A stretch of 64,000 nt of DNA, from the NCBI GenBank assembly GCA_903872505.1, contig CAIQKV010000069.1, forward strand, positions 25,796 to 89,795, written 5' to 3'. Below the pieces are notes generated by a model. The model saw nothing but the letters and a program-made list of their open reading frames with translations. It was not told the DNA's origin and did no database searches. The stretch's first letter is position 1. Each line of letters starts with the position of its first letter. Source of the DNA: an uncultured Opitutia bacterium. Its GTDB lineage: Bacteria > Verrucomicrobiota > Verrucomicrobiia > Opitutales > Opitutaceae. Positions 42,099 through 51,208 of the stretch are shown here, piece by piece. A program made the position numbers and the translations under genes.

Positions 42099-43114
42099 AT
42101 CCGCTCACCGAGGCGATCGACACGCTGGGGTACACGAGTGTGTGGACCTATCTCGGGCTGTTCCTCGCCGCCTCGCTGGTGATGATCTGGCGCCTCGAGG
42201 CGATGCTGGACCACGGGCTCGAGGGCACGGCGCTCGGCACGCTGGTGATGCCGTACTGCTCGGGCCTGGGCAACCTGCTCTTCGTCGCCATCATCGCCGG
42301 GCGCCACGGCCCGACCCGGGAGGTGCTGACCAACTGCCTCGTCAACAACGTCACCAACCTGACCCTGGTCCTGGGCCTGCCGGCCCTGATCTGGGGCCTC
42401 AGCCTGCGCGCCGAGGCAAAGCCCAAAAAAAACGGCGCCAAGCAGAAGGCCGCCGCCGCCTCCGCCGACACGGAGCGCAAGATCAACCGCCTCTCCCTGC
42501 TCCTCACCCTCGCCGCCGTGGTGTTCTTCAGCGGCGTCACCTGGGCGCTCGGCGCCGATGGCCGGCTCGACGCCAACGACGGGCTCGTGCTCATCGCCCT
42601 GTTCCTCTTCTGGCAGTGCTTCCAGGTGTACGACGTGCTCAAGCACAACGTCCGCCGGCAGCGCTCGTTCGGCCCGCTGTTCTACCTCGACGTGTTCCTC
42701 GTGGCGCTCGCGGCCTACGGCATCTACGCGAGCATCGACTGGCTGGTCGCCTGGCTGGCCGCGCAGCACAGCGGCTTCATCAGCGCCACCCACCTCGGCT
42801 GGCTGAGCGGCTGGCTCATGGTGGTGCCCAACGCGCTGCTGGCCTTTTTCTATGCCGCGCGGCGCCGGGCCGACATCGCCTACACGTCGCAGGTCGGCGA
42901 CGGCCACATCTGCATCCCACTCTGCATCGGGCTCTGCGCCCTGGTCTCGCCGGTGCCGGTCCCGCATTTCTTCGTGACCGGCCTCGCCATCCTGATCGGC
43001 GCCGCCCTGCTGCACATGGGCTGCGTGCTGTTTGCCGGCGGGCTGCCGCGCTGGATGGGCTGGCCGCTGCTCGCCGCCTACGCGTGGTTCGTCGGCACCG
43101 GCCTGCTCGGCTGA
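42095..43114 (+). CDS. CaCA-superfamily sodium/calcium exchanger-like protein
   Basis: A 339-residue membrane protein with about 10 hydrophobic segments and two similar halves. The pattern PYCSGLGNLLFVAIIAGRHG followed by NCLVNNVTNLTLVLGLPALI recalls an alpha repeat of the Na+/Ca2+ exchanger family, with Asn and Gly instead of some classical acidic residues. A central Lys/Ala-rich cytosolic loop lies at about 107-125. The C-half (SQVGDGHICIPLCIGLCALV) may be the second repeat. Ion specificity is uncertain. The gene overlaps the ABC ATPase by 4 nt and is presumably translationally coupled. Confidence 0.68.
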   Translation: MNPLTEAIDTLGYTSVWTYLGLFLAASLVMIWRLEAMLDHGLEGTALGTLVMPYCSGLGNLLFVAIIAGRHGPTREVLTNCLVNNVTNLTLVLGLPALIWGLSLRAEAKPKKNGAKQKAAAASADTERKINRLSLLLTLAAVVFFSGVTWALGADGRLDANDGLVLIALFLFWQCFQVYDVLKHNVRRQRSFGPLFYLDVFLVALAAYGIYASIDWLVAWLAAQHSGFISATHLGWLSGWLMVVPNALLAFFYAARRRADIAYTSQVGDGHICIPLCIGLCALVSPVPVPHFFVTGLAILIGAALLHMGCVLFAGGLPRWMGWPLLAAYAWFVGTGLLG

Positions 43115-43239
43115 CCGGCCGCCATCAGCACAGGTTATCCCCGCCAGCGGCCCGCCTCAATACGTGCTGGGGCCGCCACTTCATGCGGGCTTTTGCCCCG
43201 GGACGCGGGTTTCCTGCCAAGGCCAAACCGCCCCCGCCC

Positions 43240-44325
43240 ATGACCTCCAAGGAACGCGTCCTCACCGCCCTCGCCTGCCAACAGCCGGACCGCGTGCCCA
43301 TCGACTACTTCGCCAACGAGGACATCGACCGCCGGTTGAAGGCGCACTTCGGCCTGGCGCCCACGGACGACGAGGGGCTCCGGCGGGCCTTGCACGTCGA
43401 CTTCCGCGGCCTCTGGGCCCCGTACACCGGGGCCAAGCTCCACGCGGACATCCCGGAGCGCGGCGTGAAGGTGGACGACTGGGGCATCCACCGGATGTGG
43501 ATCGAGCACGCCTCGGGCGGTTACTGGGACTTCTGCGACTTCCCGCTGCAGGAGGCGACCGAGGAGCAGGTCGCGGCCTGGCCCATGCCCTCGCCCGATG
43601 ACTTCGACTACTCCGCGATCCACGACCAATGCCGGCAGTACGCGGAGTTTGGCGTCTTCGCCGGCAACGCCGGCCTGCCCGATGTCATCAACGGCAACGG
43701 CATGCTCCGCACCATGGAGCAGACGCTCGTCGATCTCATCACCGACGACCCGGCCGGGCTGCTGCTCACGCGCCGCCGGTTCGACATCCAGTTCGAGGTC
43801 CTGCGCCGGACGCTCGAGGCCGCGAAGGGCGGGATCGACTTCGTCTGGCTGGGCGAGGATCTCGGCACGCAGATCGGGCCGACGATCAGCCCCGAGCTGT
43901 ACCGCCGGCACATCCGGCCGTTGCACCAGCAGTTCACCGACCTGGCCAAGTCGTTCGGCCTGCCCGCCATGATCCACTGCTGCGGCTCGAGCAGCTGGGC
44001 GTTCGAGGACTTCATCGCGATCGGCATCAAGGCGGTCGACACCCTCCAGCCCGAGGCGAAGAACATGGCTCCCGCCTACCTGAAGGCGCACTTCGGCGGC
44101 CGGCTGGCGTTTCACGGCTGCATCAGCACCGCCGGTCCCGTGGCCTACGGCACGGCGGAGGAAACCGCGGCGTATTGCCGGCGGACGCTCGAGATCATGA
44201 TGCCGGGCGGCGGCTACTGCTTCTCCCCGACCCACCAGCTGCAGGACAACTCCCCGACCGAGAACGTCGTGGCGATGTACGCCACGGCCCGCGAGTGCGG
44301 CGGGTACGACCCCGCCAAGCGCTAG
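43240..44325 (+). CDS. URO-D family protein (methyltransferase/decarboxylase-like)
   Basis: A 361-residue protein of the uroporphyrinogen decarboxylase superfamily. It opens TSKERVLTALACQQPDRVPI, contains FVWLGEDLGTQIGPTISPEL and IHCCGSSSWAFEDFIAIGI, and ends GGGYCFSPTHQLQDNSPTEN. Substrate-binding residues of true HemE are absent, and the family also holds corrinoid methyltransferases (MtaA/MtbA) and enzymes of unknown role. No corrinoid protein is next to it. Its TAG stop is shared with a second URO-D gene in the opposite direction (CTAG at 44322-44325). Confidence 0.85.
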   Translation: MTSKERVLTALACQQPDRVPIDYFANEDIDRRLKAHFGLAPTDDEGLRRALHVDFRGLWAPYTGAKLHADIPERGVKVDDWGIHRMWIEHASGGYWDFCDFPLQEATEEQVAAWPMPSPDDFDYSAIHDQCRQYAEFGVFAGNAGLPDVINGNGMLRTMEQTLVDLITDDPAGLLLTRRRFDIQFEVLRRTLEAAKGGIDFVWLGEDLGTQIGPTISPELYRRHIRPLHQQFTDLAKSFGLPAMIHCCGSSSWAFEDFIAIGIKAVDTLQPEAKNMAPAYLKAHFGGRLAFHGCISTAGPVAYGTAEETAAYCRRTLEIMMPGGGYCFSPTHQLQDNSPTENVVAMYATARECGGYDPAKR

Positions 44326-45500
44326 GCCGGGACCGTGTTTTCCTCGTACGTGCAGTGGTGCGCCTCGTCGGCGAAGGCCTCGAGCAGCGGGGTGTCCGCC
44401 TCGAAAAACTGGTCCGACGGGCACAGGATGTAGCCGCCGTCGCGGCCGGCCTGGTCGAAGCACCGCCGGACCTCCCGCCGGGTCTCCGCCGGGCTGCAGC
44501 CGACGAAATGGTGGTACTGGTCGAAGCCGCCGATCATGCAGATGTCGCGCGGGATCCGCCGGCGCGCCTCGGCCAGGTTGGTGTCACCGCCCATCGCGGG
44601 CGGGGTGAACGTCTCCATGGCGTCGGGCTTCATGGCGGCGATGCGCTCGAGCAGCGGCATCATCCCGCCGCAGGTGTGGTAGGCGATGCGCTGGCCGCGC
44701 CGGTGGGCGATGCGGATCAGCTCCGCATCGTACGGCGCGACAAACTCGTCGAAGACCTTCGGCGAGATGACCGACGACGACGCGCTGCCGCCGCCCAGCT
44801 CCAGCAGGTCGAAGCGCGCCCCCGCCATGGAATCGAGGTAGAGCTTCTTCCGGCGCTGCAGGATGGTCAGGAACTCGTGCACCCACGCCGGATCGTCGAA
44901 CGTCGCCATGATCATCTCCTCGGTGCCCGCGAGGCAGGTGGCGTCCTGCCACGTGCCCGGCTGGCCGAAGATGTCGAAGCAGCACACGTACGACCGCACC
45001 AGGCCGCGCTCGCCGAATTGCTCCGCGGCCCGGTTGACGGTCGCGACATCGCAGAGCGGTGCGGTGCAGAACTCGCCGATGAGATCGATGTCGCGCCGCT
45101 CCTTCACCAGCGGCTCGACCACCCACGAACTGTAGCGGTCCGACTCCAGCACCATGCTCAGCGTGCCTTTGGGCGTGACGAAGCTCCAGCGCGTCGCGGG
45201 ATACTGGCGGCCGGAAATCTTTTCCTGGCGCACCCGCCACTGGTCGCTGGAGACGCGGCGGCTCTCGAGAAAGCCGATCTCCCCCTGGTCGGGATCATGG
45301 TACTGGCCGAGGGCGGTGTCGGGCCGGTGCGGCGCCAGGTAGAGGATCGGATCCAGCCCGAAGCGGTCATAAAAATCCTGCTCCGCCAGGTGCACGACGT
45401 TCTGCAGGAAATAACCCGGGACCCAGTGCGTGGTGACGGGCAGCCGGTCCGGCTGTCCGCCCGACAGGGCCGTGAGGAACCGTTGCTTGGAAGTCATCAT
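44322..45500 (-). CDS. URO-D family protein, second copy
   Basis: A 392-residue URO-D superfamily protein, opening MTSKQRFLTALSGGQPDRLP, with a Cys/His-bearing core AYHTCGGMMPLLERIAAMKP and a later DGGYILCPSDQFFE. The His and Cys could bind zinc as in MtaA-type methyltransferases. It is about as long as its convergent neighbour but clearly a different subfamily. Two ATG codons lie in tandem at 45500 and 45497; the first is used. Role unknown. Confidence 0.85.
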   Translation of the reverse strand: MMTSKQRFLTALSGGQPDRLPVTTHWVPGYFLQNVVHLAEQDFYDRFGLDPILYLAPHRPDTALGQYHDPDQGEIGFLESRRVSSDQWRVRQEKISGRQYPATRWSFVTPKGTLSMVLESDRYSSWVVEPLVKERRDIDLIGEFCTAPLCDVATVNRAAEQFGERGLVRSYVCCFDIFGQPGTWQDATCLAGTEEMIMATFDDPAWVHEFLTILQRRKKLYLDSMAGARFDLLELGGGSASSSVISPKVFDEFVAPYDAELIRIAHRRGQRIAYHTCGGMMPLLERIAAMKPDAMETFTPPAMGGDTNLAEARRRIPRDICMIGGFDQYHHFVGCSPAETRREVRRCFDQAGRDGGYILCPSDQFFEADTPLLEAFADEAHHCTYEENTVPA

Positions 45501-45519
45501 GGGGCTGCCTTTCGAGCCA

Positions 45520-45538
45520 CCCGGGCACTCAGCCCGGG
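45520..45538. promoter_or_regulatory. Hairpin upstream of URO-D gene
   Basis: A perfect 7-bp inverted repeat, CCCGGGC-ACTCA-GCCCGGG, lies 20 bp before the URO-D start in the 175-bp gap to the PAP2 gene. It could be an operator or part of the leader. The rest of the gap shows no gene or clear promoter. Confidence 0.3.
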
Positions 45539-45675
45539 CGGTAGATCCAGACTGGGCGTTGGGGCGGGATTTGTCCATCTCGGCCCGCCGCGGCAGTGGC
45601 CACATTGGCCGAGGGTCGACCGCCCGCTCGAGGTTTGCCGGCACCGGCCTGATGGTGCACGGACCCAGAAGGCGG

Positions 45676-46230
45676 TTAAAAATCCCGCGACACACTCAAG
45701 CCGCGGTACTTTGCACCCAACTGGGGTTGAACATGCCAGCCATGGTACGGCTTCGTTACAAGATACGTCGAGGCAATGCCAATGGCGGCCCCCGCCACCA
45801 CGTCCTGAACATAATGCTCGTGGGCGTGAACCCGACTGTAGGCCACAAACGATGCAAAAATGTACGCCGGAGCCCCGTACTTCCAGCCATAGCGTTTGCG
45901 CAGAAATTCAGCGCTGCAAAAAGTGATCGCCGCGTGGCCCGACGGAAAGGAGTGGGGATCGCCGTTGGGCCGTCGGCTCTGAATCGTATATTTGAGCCCG
46001 AAAGTGACGGCCATCGTGATCGTCGCCGACTCCGTGAACTGCCAGGCTCCCTCCCCATCCTTGAAGTAAGCGGTCAGACCCAGCGCCGTCGCCGGCAACA
46101 CATAGGCCATCGCATCGCCGGTGTTCGTGATCCCATCAATCCGCGCCTGGACGAAATCGGTGCCCCGCGCTTCCCCCGCCAGCACGAGCCCAAGCAGCGG
46201 GATAAACCATCGGCAGGGGCAGGCTTGCAT
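45676..46230 (-). CDS. PAP2-family lipid phosphatase
   Basis: A 184-residue membrane phosphatase of the PAP2 superfamily. All three catalytic motifs are present: KYTIQSRRPNG, PSGHA and SRVHAHEHYVQDVVAG. A cleavable signal or first helix (FIPLLGLVLAG) is at the N-terminus. It probably dephosphorylates an undecaprenyl or glycerophospholipid pyrophosphate. It is 33 nt downstream of a DUF3943 gene on the same strand, and the pairing suggests a linked envelope role. Confidence 0.88.
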   Translation of the reverse strand: MQACPCRWFIPLLGLVLAGEARGTDFVQARIDGITNTGDAMAYVLPATALGLTAYFKDGEGAWQFTESATITMAVTFGLKYTIQSRRPNGDPHSFPSGHAAITFCSAEFLRKRYGWKYGAPAYIFASFVAYSRVHAHEHYVQDVVAGAAIGIASTYLVTKPYHGWHVQPQLGAKYRGLSVSRDF

Positions 46231-46263
46231 TGGAGATTCTCCCGTACGGTCCAGGGCCTGGTG

Positions 46264-47718
46264 CTAGTCGTGCGACCCAATCGCCCCAAAGTGGGTATCG
46301 CTCAGATAGGTGTAGGTGAGGCTGATCGTCCCCACCGTCTGGTGCCGGCTGGGCAGGGCATTATAATGCGAATCCCGGTGCGAAGCGACGTATTGGATCC
46401 CCAGGGCATTGCGGCCATAAACCCGCACCGTAATCCCCCCGTTGCCCCGGAAGATTGTTTCCGTGCCGCGGTGGTCGTCGGAGCCCGTGCCGCTGATATA
46501 GTATTCGCGCGCCGTCAGGTCGAGCATGGCGCGCTCGCCGAAGATCAGGCGCAGCGCGACCAGTTCCTGCAGCGAAGCGCCGTAGTGATAGTCGCGTTCG
46601 CCTTTGAAGGGATTGGTGCCGGCGCCTCCAAACCCAACCCCGCCCAGGACCGAGCCCTGCAGCGCGACCTTGCGCGCGAGCCACCACTGGGCCGTCGTGC
46701 CGATCGAGGCGGCCGTGGTCGAGACGCGAAAGATCTGCGGGGAAATGAAATCGTAGCTCCCGTAGACCCCGAACACCCCGGCATAATTGTCCCCCACCTC
46801 ATACTCCTTTCCCCAGAGGAGCCCGCGGCAGAGTATGTTCTCCAGCCAGTTGTGGGTGTGCGCACTGCTCATGGCGGCGAACTCGAAATGAAAATAATCA
46901 AAGGGCCGATCGTAGGTATAACGCGGTTCCCCGGGGAGCCCATAGGCCATGGCGAAGTCCAGGATCACCTCCTGGCGCTTCACCGTGCTCACCGCGCTGT
47001 TGTCGCTCACTTTCGCGTCCCCACTCGCACCGAGTCGCAGTTGCCAGAACGTCGGCGGATTGTGACTGGGGAAGACCGTCTTGAACCGGTCGCCGTAAAC
47101 GAGCCGGTTGAAGCCGAGCGAGGGCATCAGCACGGCCGCACTCGCTTCGCGCCAGAATCCCGGCTGGCTGCCGCCATCTTCCAGCACGCGGCTCGCCATC
47201 CGGAAAAGCGTTTCGCCGAGCAAACTGCCGGCTTGGCCGGTCGAGGCCATGTCGTTGATGCTGGGCGGTCCCTTTTCCCCGGCCATCTCCCACACATAGC
47301 TGCCCACGTTGCTGTAAACGAGTGACGGCCAGAAACCGAGGCCCGTCGATCGCGCGAATCCGAACATCGTGGCTCCCAGATAGGGGTGCGAAAATTGATT
47401 CACGTTGAAGGGATCTTCGTCGTACTCCCACGACTGCCGTTGGAAGTGGTCCCAGGTACTGCGGGTGGTGGCGCCATAGACGTCGTTGCCGTAAACGCTC
47501 CGGTCGTAAAGGCTGAGGGTGGCGAGGAAGGCCGGGATCTCTACCGCCGGAATGACATAGCTCTGGTTGGCCCCGGTGTCCCAGTCCAGGAATCGCTTCC
47601 GCGTTGCTGCCACGTCCGCCGGATCGCTTTCGGCGGCCCATCCCGCCGGCCAAATGGGCCCGGCAATCGCGAGGCTGCCGGTCAGGATCAACCACCGCAC
47701 ATTTTGGCTCAATCTCAC
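46264..47718 (-). CDS. DUF3943-type outer-membrane protein
   Basis: A 484-residue exported protein with an N-terminal signal peptide (about residues 9-28, LILTGSLAIAGPIWPAGWAA) and a beta-barrel-like body rich in alternating aromatic strands, ending YTYLSDTHFGAIGSHD. The segment NVNQFSHPYLGATMFGFARS and the preceding YDEDPF fit the DUF3943 family. GTG at 47718 is the apparent start. The protein is probably outer-membrane; the function is unknown. It is co-oriented with a PAP2 gene, a recurrent type of pairing for lipid-A or undecaprenyl-phosphate enzymes. Confidence 0.8.
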   Translation of the reverse strand: MRLSQNVRWLILTGSLAIAGPIWPAGWAAESDPADVAATRKRFLDWDTGANQSYVIPAVEIPAFLATLSLYDRSVYGNDVYGATTRSTWDHFQRQSWEYDEDPFNVNQFSHPYLGATMFGFARSTGLGFWPSLVYSNVGSYVWEMAGEKGPPSINDMASTGQAGSLLGETLFRMASRVLEDGGSQPGFWREASAAVLMPSLGFNRLVYGDRFKTVFPSHNPPTFWQLRLGASGDAKVSDNSAVSTVKRQEVILDFAMAYGLPGEPRYTYDRPFDYFHFEFAAMSSAHTHNWLENILCRGLLWGKEYEVGDNYAGVFGVYGSYDFISPQIFRVSTTAASIGTTAQWWLARKVALQGSVLGGVGFGGAGTNPFKGERDYHYGASLQELVALRLIFGERAMLDLTAREYYISGTGSDDHRGTETIFRGNGGITVRVYGRNALGIQYVASHRDSHYNALPSRHQTVGTISLTYTYLSDTHFGAIGSHD

Positions 47719-47811
47719 CCCACGATCCTACCTCGGGAAACCGTGCCGATGATATGGGGTATTACCCAGCGGCCAGCCGCTGCACCCGCCCGATCCCCGG
47801 CTCGCGCCGGC

Positions 47812-48231
47812 CTAGGTCACCAGCGGGTCGGCGCGGAATTTCTCGCTCAGGTCGAAGAAGGCCGACTGCGCCTTGAGCCAGCGCGGGTCGGCGCGGATCT
47901 CGGTCATGCCCTTGGCGGTGTTGTTGCACACGAGGTAGCTGCTGGGGCCCAGCTTCAGCAGGACATCGTGGCGCGTGCCGCCGCCCTCGTTGGTGAACTC
48001 GAAATCGCCCGGCTCCAGGTTCTGGCCCGCCACCAGCGCCAGCAGCGGGTTGACGTCGGCCGGCAGGTTCTTGCGAAACTCCTCGATGCGCGGCCCCGCG
48101 TAGGCGAGCACGCCGCCGAGCGTCGCACCCGGCGCGAGGATCATCCATTCGTCAAACACCGGCTTGAAATAGAGCGCGCGCATGCGCTCCAGGTGGCCTT
48201 GGATGTGCTGGCGGGCGGTGGCGAGGTCCAT
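47812..48231 (-). CDS. Hypothetical protein, 139 residues
   Basis: A 139-residue soluble protein starting MDLATARQHIQGHLERMRAL, with SSYLVCNNTAKGMTEIRADP in the C-terminal half. It has a helical N-terminus and mixed alpha/beta remainder and no signal peptide. I do not recognise the family. The frame is open upstream into the dienelactone hydrolase gene but the ATG at 48231 has normal spacing and codon use. It lies 59 bp after that gene. Confidence 0.65.
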   Translation of the reverse strand: MDLATARQHIQGHLERMRALYFKPVFDEWMILAPGATLGGVLAYAGPRIEEFRKNLPADVNPLLALVAGQNLEPGDFEFTNEGGGTRHDVLLKLGPSSYLVCNNTAKGMTEIRADPRWLKAQSAFFDLSEKFRADPLVT

Positions 48232-48290
48232 GGCTGCAGCAAGGCAAATCCCCGGCCCGTGGCAAGCCGGCGGACGAAGCGCTCCGCGGT

Positions 48291-49094
48291 TTAATCCTTT
48301 TTCGCAAAAATCTCGGAGAAGAAACCCTGCAGGTGCGCCCACGAGCGGCGGTCCGCCGTGGCATTGTAGCCGATCTTGCCCTGCAACCCGTTCGCCGCGG
48401 CCAGCTGGTCGGCGGCGGGGTTGGTGAAGGCGTGCACCGCCCCCGCGTAGCTGATGAACTGGTAGTCGAACTTGCCGGCGTTCATCGCCACGATGAAGGC
48501 GTCGATGTCCTTCGCCGGGACGAACCCGTCGGCGCCACCGTTGCAGATCAGGATCTTCGCCCGCGTCTTCGCCGCCGCGTCCGCCGGCACCGGGATCAGC
48601 CCGCCATGGAAGCTCACGATCCCCGCCAGCGGCGCGCCGCTGTAGGCCAGCGCCTGCACGGTCGAGCCGCCAAAGCAGTAGCCGATGGCCGCGACGCGCG
48701 CGGGATCCACCAGGCCCGTCCCCAGCAGCTGGTCGAGCCCGGCCTGCGCCCGCGCCGCCATCAGCGGCGAGCCATAGAACTGGCCGGCGAGCTGGCCGGC
48801 CTGCTTCGCGTCGGTCGTGCTCTGGCCCGCGCCATACATGTCGAGGGCGAACGCCACATAGCCCAGCTTCGCCAGCTGCTCGGCCCGCCCGCGCGCATGG
48901 TCGTTGAGCCCCCACCACTCGTGGACCACCAGCACGCCGGGAATCTTCCCGTGGCCGGTCTTCGCGTCGTCGTAGGCCAGGTATCCGGCCAGCTTCACGC
49001 CGGCGTGTTCATAGGCGATCGTGCGGGTGACCAGGGTGGCCGACGCCGGCAGCGCGGCGAGCAGGGTGCAGAGAATGGCGAGGAGGGTTTTCAT
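48291..49094 (-). CDS. Dienelactone hydrolase family protein, exported
   Basis: A 267-residue alpha/beta hydrolase of the dienelactone hydrolase group with a signal peptide (LLAILCTLLAALPASA). The nucleophile elbow is GYCFGG with Cys instead of Ser, as in DLH, and the catalytic His is in GAVHAFTNP. GVLVVHEWWGLNDHARGRAE near the N-terminus is characteristic. It is likely a periplasmic esterase/lactonase of unknown substrate. Divergent from the LemA operon. Confidence 0.9.
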   Translation of the reverse strand: MKTLLAILCTLLAALPASATLVTRTIAYEHAGVKLAGYLAYDDAKTGHGKIPGVLVVHEWWGLNDHARGRAEQLAKLGYVAFALDMYGAGQSTTDAKQAGQLAGQFYGSPLMAARAQAGLDQLLGTGLVDPARVAAIGYCFGGSTVQALAYSGAPLAGIVSFHGGLIPVPADAAAKTRAKILICNGGADGFVPAKDIDAFIVAMNAGKFDYQFISYAGAVHAFTNPAADQLAAANGLQGKIGYNATADRRSWAHLQGFFSEIFAKKD

Positions 49095-49222
49095 CGGGAC
49101 ATGGTCGGCCCGGAATTCCGGTTCGTCAAACCGCGCGGCCGTAGCTGTCCATTACAACTATTCCCCGCGCTTCGAAGCCGATGCCCCTTGCGCCAAACCT
49201 GATGCGAGATAGCTTCCGACCC

Positions 49223-49861
49223 ATGAGCCTCGGAAAAATCCTCCTCGCCCTGGTCGGCCTGCTCGTGGTCCTCGTAATCGTCGGCGCCCTGTCGATCAGC
49301 GGTATCTACAACCGTCTCGTCACGCTGCAGCAGGGCACCGACGCCGCCTGGGCGCAGGTGCAGAACGTCTACCAGCGCCGGGCCGACCTCGTCCCCAACC
49401 TCGTCAACACCGTCGCGGGCGCGGCCAACTTCGAGAAATCCACCCTCACCGAGGTCACCGCCGCCCGCGCCTCCGTCGGCCGCGTGTCGCTCCCCGCCTC
49501 TGGCGCACCCACCGACCCCGCCAAGCTCGCCGAGTTTGCCCAGGCGCAGGCCCAGCTCGGCGGCGCGCTCTCGCGCCTGCTCGCGGTCGCCGAGAATTAC
49601 CCGAGCCTCACGGCCACCGCCGGGTTCCGCGACCTGCAGGCCCAGCTCGAGGGCACCGAGAACCGCATCGCGGTCGAGCGCGGCCGCTTCAACGACGCGG
49701 TGCTGGCCTACAACACCGCGCAGAAGCGTTTCCCCGCCGTGTTCTTCGCCGGCATGTTCGGCCACACGGCCCGGCCGTATTTCACCGCGGTCGCCGGCAG
49801 CGACAAGCCGCCCACCGTGCAGTTCGACTTCGGCGGCAAGCCGGCGCCCGCGAAGCCGTAA
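49223..49861 (+). CDS. lemA: LemA family protein
   Basis: A 212-residue membrane-anchored protein with one N-terminal helix (ILLALVGLLVVLVIVGALSI) and a coiled, helical LemA domain: YNRLVTLQQGTDAAWAQVQN, YQRRADLVPNLVNTVAG and QLEGTENRIAVERGRFNDAV. It is the first gene of a unit with two TPM-domain proteins, a common arrangement. Function unknown; envelope role is usual. Start ATG at 49223 fits the helix; an upstream ATG at 49181 adds 14 residues. Confidence 0.93.
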   Translation: MSLGKILLALVGLLVVLVIVGALSISGIYNRLVTLQQGTDAAWAQVQNVYQRRADLVPNLVNTVAGAANFEKSTLTEVTAARASVGRVSLPASGAPTDPAKLAEFAQAQAQLGGALSRLLAVAENYPSLTATAGFRDLQAQLEGTENRIAVERGRFNDAVLAYNTAQKRFPAVFFAGMFGHTARPYFTAVAGSDKPPTVQFDFGGKPAPAKP

Positions 49862-49887
49862 TCGCACCGCCTCGGTTTCTTCCCTTC

Positions 49888-50655
49888 ATGCGCTGGCGCG
49901 TTTTCCTTCCCCTGCTCGGCGCGCTGCTGGCGTGCGGCGTGCGTGCGGCTGAGGTGATCCCGCCCACCCCGCGCAATCATTTCAACGACTACGCCGGCCT
50001 CGTCTCCGCGGCCGCGGCGCAGGCGCTCAACGCCGAGCTCGACCAGTTCGAGCGCGACACCTCCAACCAGGTCGTCGTGGCGATCTATCCGAAGATGCAG
50101 TCGCCCTCCTCGATCGAGGACTACACGGTGCGCGTCGCGCAGGCGTGGGGCGTCGGCCAGCAGGGGAAGAAGAACGGCGCCGTGCTCTTCGTCTTCAGCT
50201 CGGACCACAAGCTTTTCATCCAGGTCGGCTACGGCCTCGAGGGCGTGTTGCCCGATGCGCTCTGCAAGCGGATCATCGAGAACGAAATCACGCCCCGCTT
50301 CCGCAACGGCAACTTCACCGGCGGCGTCCAGGCCGGCGTGCATGCGATGCTCGCAGCCACGCGCGGCGAGTACCGCGGCACCGGGCAGACCGTCGCGGAC
50401 CGCCACGGAGGCGGTGCGAGCGGCCTTATCGTCTTCTTTGTTCTGTCGATTATTTTCATCAGCTTAGCAATTATCAGCCGTCGGAGCAGCGCCGTCTACA
50501 ATCGCAACGGCCGCGTCACGACCTACGGCAACATATGGGGTGGCGGCGGTGGTAGTGGCGGCGGCGGCTGGAGCGGTGGTGGTGGTGGTGGCGGCGGCAG
50601 TTTTTCCGGCGGCGGCGGCAGTTTCGGCGGTGGCGGCGCGGGAGGGAGCTGGTGA
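49888..50655 (+). CDS. TPM-domain protein (YgcG-like) with Gly-rich tail
   Basis: A 255-residue protein with a signal peptide, a TPM domain (about 25-170: NHFNDYAGLVSAAAAQALNA; QVVVAIYPKMQSPSSIEDYT; FSSDHKLFIQVGYGLEGVLP), a membrane helix (GLIVFFVLSIIFISLAII) and a Gly/Ser-rich tail at 215-255. The tail is the normal YgcG ending. It follows lemA after 26 nt and is 4 nt before the next TPM gene. TPM domains are periplasmic; in plants they serve PSII repair, in bacteria the role is unclear. Confidence 0.9.
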   Translation: MRWRVFLPLLGALLACGVRAAEVIPPTPRNHFNDYAGLVSAAAAQALNAELDQFERDTSNQVVVAIYPKMQSPSSIEDYTVRVAQAWGVGQQGKKNGAVLFVFSSDHKLFIQVGYGLEGVLPDALCKRIIENEITPRFRNGNFTGGVQAGVHAMLAATRGEYRGTGQTVADRHGGGASGLIVFFVLSIIFISLAIISRRSSAVYNRNGRVTTYGNIWGGGGGSGGGGWSGGGGGGGGSFSGGGGSFGGGGAGGSW

Positions 50656-50659
50656 CCCC

Positions 50660-51097
50660 ATGAGCCTCTTTGCACCCAAGCCCAAGATTGACCACCTGCT
50701 GGTCGTCGCCGCGATCGGGGTCGCGGAAAAGCGCACCTCGGGCGAGATCCGGGTGGTGATCGCCCGGCACCAGGCCACCGATCCCGTGGCCGCCGCCCGG
50801 CAGCAGTTCGAGCGCCTCGGCATGACGCGCACCCAGCACCGCAACGGCGTGCTCATCTTCCTCGCCCCGCGCTCCCGCACCTTCGCGGTCATCGGCGACA
50901 CCGCGATCCACGACAAATGCGGCGGCGAATTCTGGCGGGAGCTCGCCGCGGCGATGAGCGGGCATTTCCAACGCGGCGACTTCACGGCCGGGCTGCTCCA
51001 CGGCATCAACCGGGCCGGCTTCCTGCTGGCCGAGCATTTTCCGCGGACCGCCGGCGACCAGAACGAACTCCCCGACAAGATCGAGGAAACCGACTGA
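50660..51097 (+). CDS. Small TPM-domain protein
   Basis: A 145-residue TPM-type protein without signal peptide or tail. It has a charged helical N-terminus, TSGEIRVVIARHQATDP, RTQHRNGVLIFLAPRSRTFA and VIGDTAIHDKCGGEFWRELA. It completes a LemA-TPM-TPM operon, with the ATG 4 nt after the preceding stop. A cytosolic or membrane-facing location is likely given no signal sequence. Confidence 0.85.
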   Translation: MSLFAPKPKIDHLLVVAAIGVAEKRTSGEIRVVIARHQATDPVAAARQQFERLGMTRTQHRNGVLIFLAPRSRTFAVIGDTAIHDKCGGEFWRELAAAMSGHFQRGDFTAGLLHGINRAGFLLAEHFPRTAGDQNELPDKIEETD

Positions 51098-51142
51098 GGC
51101 CGGCCGCGGCGCCAGCCCGCGGTCGCCCACCCCCGATCCATC

Positions 51143-51160
51143 ATAACCCAATAGGTTATA
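51143..51160. repeat. Palindromic site ATAACCCAATAGGTTATA (copy 1)
   Basis: An 18-bp sequence identical, on the opposite strand, to the cores of two sites at 62337-62355 and 62451-62469. The arms ATAACC and GGTTAT flank a 6-bp centre. It lies between the convergent TPM and hrpA genes, where a promoter operator would not be expected. Confidence 0.7.
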
Positions 51161-51208
51161 CTGGGTCGAAGGCGGGGTGGATGAAAGATGGCGCGTGGAC
51201 CCGCGGCC

